Shown one piece after another: positions 41,043-44,239 of a stretch of 44,239 nt of DNA. Under the pieces are notes generated by a model. That model worked only from the letters and a program-made list of their open reading frames with translations, was not told the DNA's origin and made no database searches. The stretch's first letter is position 1, and every line of letters starts with the position of its first letter. The position numbers and the translations under genes were made by a program. This DNA comes from Thiocapsa sp. KS1 (GTDB lineage: Bacteria; Pseudomonadota; Gammaproteobacteria; Chromatiales; Chromatiaceae), in contig NZ_LN848257.1 of assembly GCF_001499735.1 (NCBI RefSeq), forward strand, positions 1,165,598 through 1,209,836. The letters are read 5' to 3'.

Positions 41043-41975
41043 ATGACCAAAACAGAGATGCTCGAATTGATCAAGAACGGCGAGAGTTCCGGCGCAGAGC
41101 TGAAGCGCGACGACGTGCGCCCGGAGCAGCACGCGGAGCTGCTGCCGGTGTCCGGCACCGGGCTTCAAGACCTCGACCTGGAGCGACTGCACGATTACCT
41201 GGCCAGTGTGCTCAATGACCCGGAGGTGCCGGCCGATCCGGCCACCTGGACGAAACGCCTCGTGGGATTGGGGTTCATGACGGAGCGACCGGGCGGCGAG
41301 CCGGTGTGCACCATCGCCGGCACCCTGCTCTTCGGGCGTCGGCCGCGCTGGGCGCTCCGTCAGGCCGGGGTGCGCTGGATGGCCTTTCCCGGAGACACGA
41401 TGGACTATGCCGCAAGCGACGATCACATCCTGGACGAGCCCCTGGTGGGACTCTGGCGTACGCGCGACGGCAGTCGCGTCCTGGAGCGCGGGGGACTCAT
41501 GGAGTCACTCATCGAGCGGATGCGGCCCTTCGTGTCGGCGGAATCCGCGGAGCTCGCGGACGGGGTGCGCCGCGAGCGACGCTGGCACTATCCACCGGCG
41601 GCACTACGCGAAGCACTGGTGAACGCCCTCGCCCATCGCGACTGGACGCGCGTCGAAGATGTCGAGGTCGTGGCCTATGCGAATCGACTGGAGGTCCGCA
41701 GCCCTGGCGCCCTGCAGAACTCCATGACCGTGGAGAAGATGCTGGCCGGACAGCGCTCGCCCCGCAACCCACTACTCGTCGACGTGCTGCGCGACTACGG
41801 CTACGTGGACGCGCGCGGCATGGGAGTCCGGAGCAAGATCGTCCCCCTCCTGCGGCAACACAACGGCGTGGATCCGGAGTTCGAGGCGACCGAGGACTAT
41901 CTAATGGTGCGGTTTTGGCGGGATGCTGCGGCCCGGGAACGGGCCTTGGCCAAGACGACGGGCCAAACAGGATGA
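41043..41975 (+). CDS. ATP-binding AlbA_2-family protein with internal deletion
   Basis: This 310-aa protein has the ends of a well-known family but lacks its middle. Residues 1-29 (MTKTEMLELIKNGESSG...KRDDVRPEQ) are the start of the AlbA_2/Schlafen-like domain. From residue 30 it jumps to AELLPVSGTGLQDLDLERL, which in full-length relatives I know follows roughly 100-130 residues later. The C-terminal part is intact, with ALREALVNALAHRDWT and LEVRSPGALQNSMTVEKML (GHKL-type ATP-binding motif). The frame is preserved across the junction (~41130). It overlaps pglZ by 4 bp (ATGA). Whether the product is functional is unclear. The deletion is judged from memory of the family, not from an alignment. 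Confidence 0.72.
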   Translation: MTKTEMLELIKNGESSGAELKRDDVRPEQHAELLPVSGTGLQDLDLERLHDYLASVLNDPEVPADPATWTKRLVGLGFMTERPGGEPVCTIAGTLLFGRRPRWALRQAGVRWMAFPGDTMDYAASDDHILDEPLVGLWRTRDGSRVLERGGLMESLIERMRPFVSAESAELADGVRRERRWHYPPAALREALVNALAHRDWTRVEDVEVVAYANRLEVRSPGALQNSMTVEKMLAGQRSPRNPLLVDVLRDYGYVDARGMGVRSKIVPLLRQHNGVDPEFEATEDYLMVRFWRDAAARERALAKTTGQTG

Positions 41976-44239
41976 CCGCCCACGGGATCCACCCCGATTC
42001 GTCTCTCGGACTCGGACCCGTGTCCCGGACCTTGGAGGCGGAGCTACGCTCCTGTGTTCGCAAGCACGGCATCCTTGTTTGGCTGGATCTGGACGACCAT
42101 TACGGGAGCTTCGTGGATCAGCTCGTCGAAATGCGTGCAGATGGCGAAATGCCGTATGCGGTCCATGGCTACCGCGGCAGTTTCTTGGAGCTCCTGCTCG
42201 CGCTGGAACCCGACACCAGCGCAGGCGACGGGGCGCCCCTCCTGGTCCATTTGCCCGGATTCACCGAGGACTCCGTCCGCGCCACGCCGCTGTTGGAGCT
42301 CTACCGCGCCGGGAAACGCTTCCGCAAAGCCTTGGGCACCCTGGTTGGCGAGGCGGCAACGGGTCTGGTTGCGCCCGAACGGGTCGCGGCCTTCATCGGC
42401 TCCGACGGACTGACGCTCGCCGGGGCGGACGCCTGGCTCGCCGCAAACCTGCAGGCGCATTCCGGCGCCCTCGCCGATACCCTCCGTGCCCTGCCGCTCA
42501 GCGCCCTCATGGATGACCTCTTTGCCGTCGAAGGGATCTCCGACCGGCTCAATGATCCGAACAATCAAGCCGCTTTTTGGGACCATCTGCAGGCGACAAC
42601 CGGGATGACCGATGAGTGGCGACTGGCATTCTCCCCGGCCGCGGGGGCCAAGCGAAGCGACGTGGCCATCATGATCGCCGGCTGGGCGCTTTGCGTGGAA
42701 TATGTCCACGATCTCACGCGCCCGCCCCTGGACGCAGGCCTGATGCCCGCGACGCGCCTTCCCGATCGGCTGGTGGAGACCTGTCGTCAATTGTGTGTGC
42801 ATCTGCGGTCACGGCACCCGGTCTTCTACGAGGGCGTGTCGGAAGACACGGCGGGCTGGCTGGCGGAGGAGGCCGAGCAGGCCCGCGCGGAGGATCTGGG
42901 CCGCACCGATACCTTTCGGTTTGAAGAGGAGCGCATTCTGACCGCGGCACTCGACGGCCTCGCGGATGGGCGGTGGGAGCAGGTGCTCGCCTGGAGCACG
43001 CCCAGGGCAGACGGCGACAGCTTCTGGCTCCAGCGCGAACCCGCGCGTATCGCTGCCTGGAAATTAGTGGACGCAGCGGCCCGACTCGGAGAGGCCATCG
43101 CATCCGCCGGGGTGTCTTTGGGGCCCGTCGATGCCTTGGCGTCGGCCGTGGAGCGCTATCGCACCCTGGGTTTTCGCGTCGATCAGGCGCACCGACACCT
43201 GGAGCAGCGCCGCATGGCCCTGCTCTATCCGCAGATCCCCGAGTTCGGGATCATCCGAGCGCGCCTGGAGTCGGTCGTTGGCCTCTGGCACCGCTGGGCG
43301 GCTACCTGGGCAAGGGACTTCAATGCCCTCTGCACCAGGTATGGCTTTCTCCCGGAGCCGCGGCTGCAGCAGCGCACCCTGTTCCGCGAGGTGGTGGAGC
43401 CCCTCGTAAGCAGCACCGGAACGACCGCCCTCTTTCTGATCGACGCCCTGCGCTACGAGATGGGCGAGGAGCTGTTTCGCCTCATGCGTGAAACACCGGC
43501 CACGCGCTGCCAACTCCAGGCGCGGCTCGCGGAGCTTCCGACAACGACGGCGGTCGGCATGAATGCCCTGGCACCCGTCGCGAACCAGTCGAGACTCGTG
43601 CCGGCCATCGTCGGCGGCGAGGTGGTCGGATTCGTGGCGGGCGAGCTGACGGTGTCCGGACCCGAAGAGCGCAAACGGGCCATGCAGAGTCGCGTCGGGG
43701 GGGCGACTGCGTCCTGGTTGACCCTGGACGAGGTCCTGACCCGCAGCGAGGCAAGCCTCAAGCAAGCGATTGCGCGTGCCCGTCTAGTGATGGTGTCGAG
43801 TCTGGAAATCGACGAGGCGGGAGAGAACGGTGTTGGCCCGGCCTTTTTCGACCAGGCGATCCAGCGTCTGCGCGCCGCCTGGCGTCTGCTGCGCGATGCC
43901 GGGGTGCGCCGTTTCGTCGTCACCGCGGATCATGGCTTTCTGCTGCTGGATGCGACGACCACTTCGGTTCAGGGCCACGGCCGCAAGATCGATCCGAAGC
44001 GTCGGCATGTCCTTTCCGCCCACGCGGCCAACAACAGCGACGAGGTCCGGGTGGCCTTGGCCGACCTCGGGTACGAGGGATGCGATTTGCACCTGATGAT
44101 GCCCGAGACCACCGCCTTGTTCGACCGGGGGCGCCGCGGGCGGGGCTTCGTGCACGGCGGCAACAGCCTGCAGGAGCGTGTGATCCCGGTACTCACCCTG
44201 GAGCACCGCGCTCCCGCGGGTGTCGATACCATGGAATAC
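41972..44239 (+). CDS. pglZ: BREX alkaline-phosphatase-superfamily protein PglZ (partial)
   Basis: The reading frame is open from the ATG at 41972 to the last base of the window (756 codons), so the 3' end is missing. It carries the PglZ hallmark LFLIDALRYEMGEELF (metal-binding Asp491) and VVTADHGFLLL (Asp653-His654), both of the alkaline phosphatase superfamily. PglZ is a nuclease/phosphatase-fold core subunit of all BREX systems and acts with PglX and BrxC. The start overlaps the stop codon of the AlbA_2-type gene, so translation is coupled to that inserted gene. In type 6 BREX, brxD and brxHI would follow. Confidence 0.95.
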   Translation, partial: MTAHGIHPDSSLGLGPVSRTLEAELRSCVRKHGILVWLDLDDHYGSFVDQLVEMRADGEMPYAVHGYRGSFLELLLALEPDTSAGDGAPLLVHLPGFTEDSVRATPLLELYRAGKRFRKALGTLVGEAATGLVAPERVAAFIGSDGLTLAGADAWLAANLQAHSGALADTLRALPLSALMDDLFAVEGISDRLNDPNNQAAFWDHLQATTGMTDEWRLAFSPAAGAKRSDVAIMIAGWALCVEYVHDLTRPPLDAGLMPATRLPDRLVETCRQLCVHLRSRHPVFYEGVSEDTAGWLAEEAEQARAEDLGRTDTFRFEEERILTAALDGLADGRWEQVLAWSTPRADGDSFWLQREPARIAAWKLVDAAARLGEAIASAGVSLGPVDALASAVERYRTLGFRVDQAHRHLEQRRMALLYPQIPEFGIIRARLESVVGLWHRWAATWARDFNALCTRYGFLPEPRLQQRTLFREVVEPLVSSTGTTALFLIDALRYEMGEELFRLMRETPATRCQLQARLAELPTTTAVGMNALAPVANQSRLVPAIVGGEVVGFVAGELTVSGPEERKRAMQSRVGGATASWLTLDEVLTRSEASLKQAIARARLVMVSSLEIDEAGENGVGPAFFDQAIQRLRAAWRLLRDAGVRRFVVTADHGFLLLDATTTSVQGHGRKIDPKRRHVLSAHAANNSDEVRVALADLGYEGCDLHLMMPETTALFDRGRRGRGFVHGGNSLQERVIPVLTLEHRAPAGVDTMEY

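Overview
This is a dense anti-phage defence and mobile-element region from a high-GC bacterium. GC-rich codon use, a Cas6-RT-Cas1 adaptation protein, and dispersed ATGAAGGACATGAAGG-type repeats (familiar to me from large environmental Gammaproteobacteria) suggest a gammaproteobacterium, possibly a purple sulfur bacterium (Chromatiaceae). That placement is inference only. No rRNA, tRNA or housekeeping gene was recognised.

Region 1 (1-14207, minus strand) is a complete type III CRISPR-Cas locus. A CRISPR array runs off the left edge and is followed by a leader, cas2, a cas6-RT-cas1 fusion, three long multi-domain RAMP (Cas7-like) proteins and a short Cas10 with no HD domain. At the head of the operon is an 849-residue protein joining an N-terminal DHH/DHHA1-type phosphodiesterase to a C-terminal CorA-like two-helix membrane domain. 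By analogy with the SAM-AMP pathway (Cas10 makes SAM-AMP, CorA responds, the phosphodiesterase NrN removes it), I infer a fused effector and off-switch.

Region 2 (14553-22303) looks like a mobile element: a small basic protein, an intergenic region rich in palindromes and hairpins, then a plus-strand trio made of a 200-aa protein, an 881-aa degenerate tyrosine-recombinase-like protein and a 1233-aa tyrosine recombinase with an intact catalytic set and a large unassigned C-terminus. Region 3 (22304-24825, minus strand) is a second, more ordinary integration module: an excisionase-like protein, a phage-type integrase, an 89-aa unknown and an OB-fold plus HD protein, all overlapping.

Region 4 (24881-44239, plus strand) is a BREX locus of type 6 gene order: small XRE regulator, brxE, brxA, brxB, brxC, pglX and pglZ (cut by the right edge; brxD and brxHI would be expected beyond). 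It is loaded with inserted cassettes. Between brxC and pglX lie an AbiEii-like nucleotidyltransferase pair, an antitoxin remnant and a HigB/HigA-type pair. Between pglX and pglZ lie a ParB-AAA ATPase plus TOPRIM pair resembling PARIS, and an AlbA_2/ATP-binding gene that has lost its AlbA_2 core. The ParB-AAA/TOPRIM pair is bracketed by two nearly identical ~165-bp MITE-like repeats in the same orientation, the first of which supplies the pglX stop codon. A different palindromic repeat is inserted in frame inside pglX.

The window therefore combines RNA-guided immunity with second-messenger signalling, DNA-modification-based exclusion, toxin-antitoxin pairs and an ATPase/nuclease back-up system, placed next to two recombinase modules that could account for its assembly.
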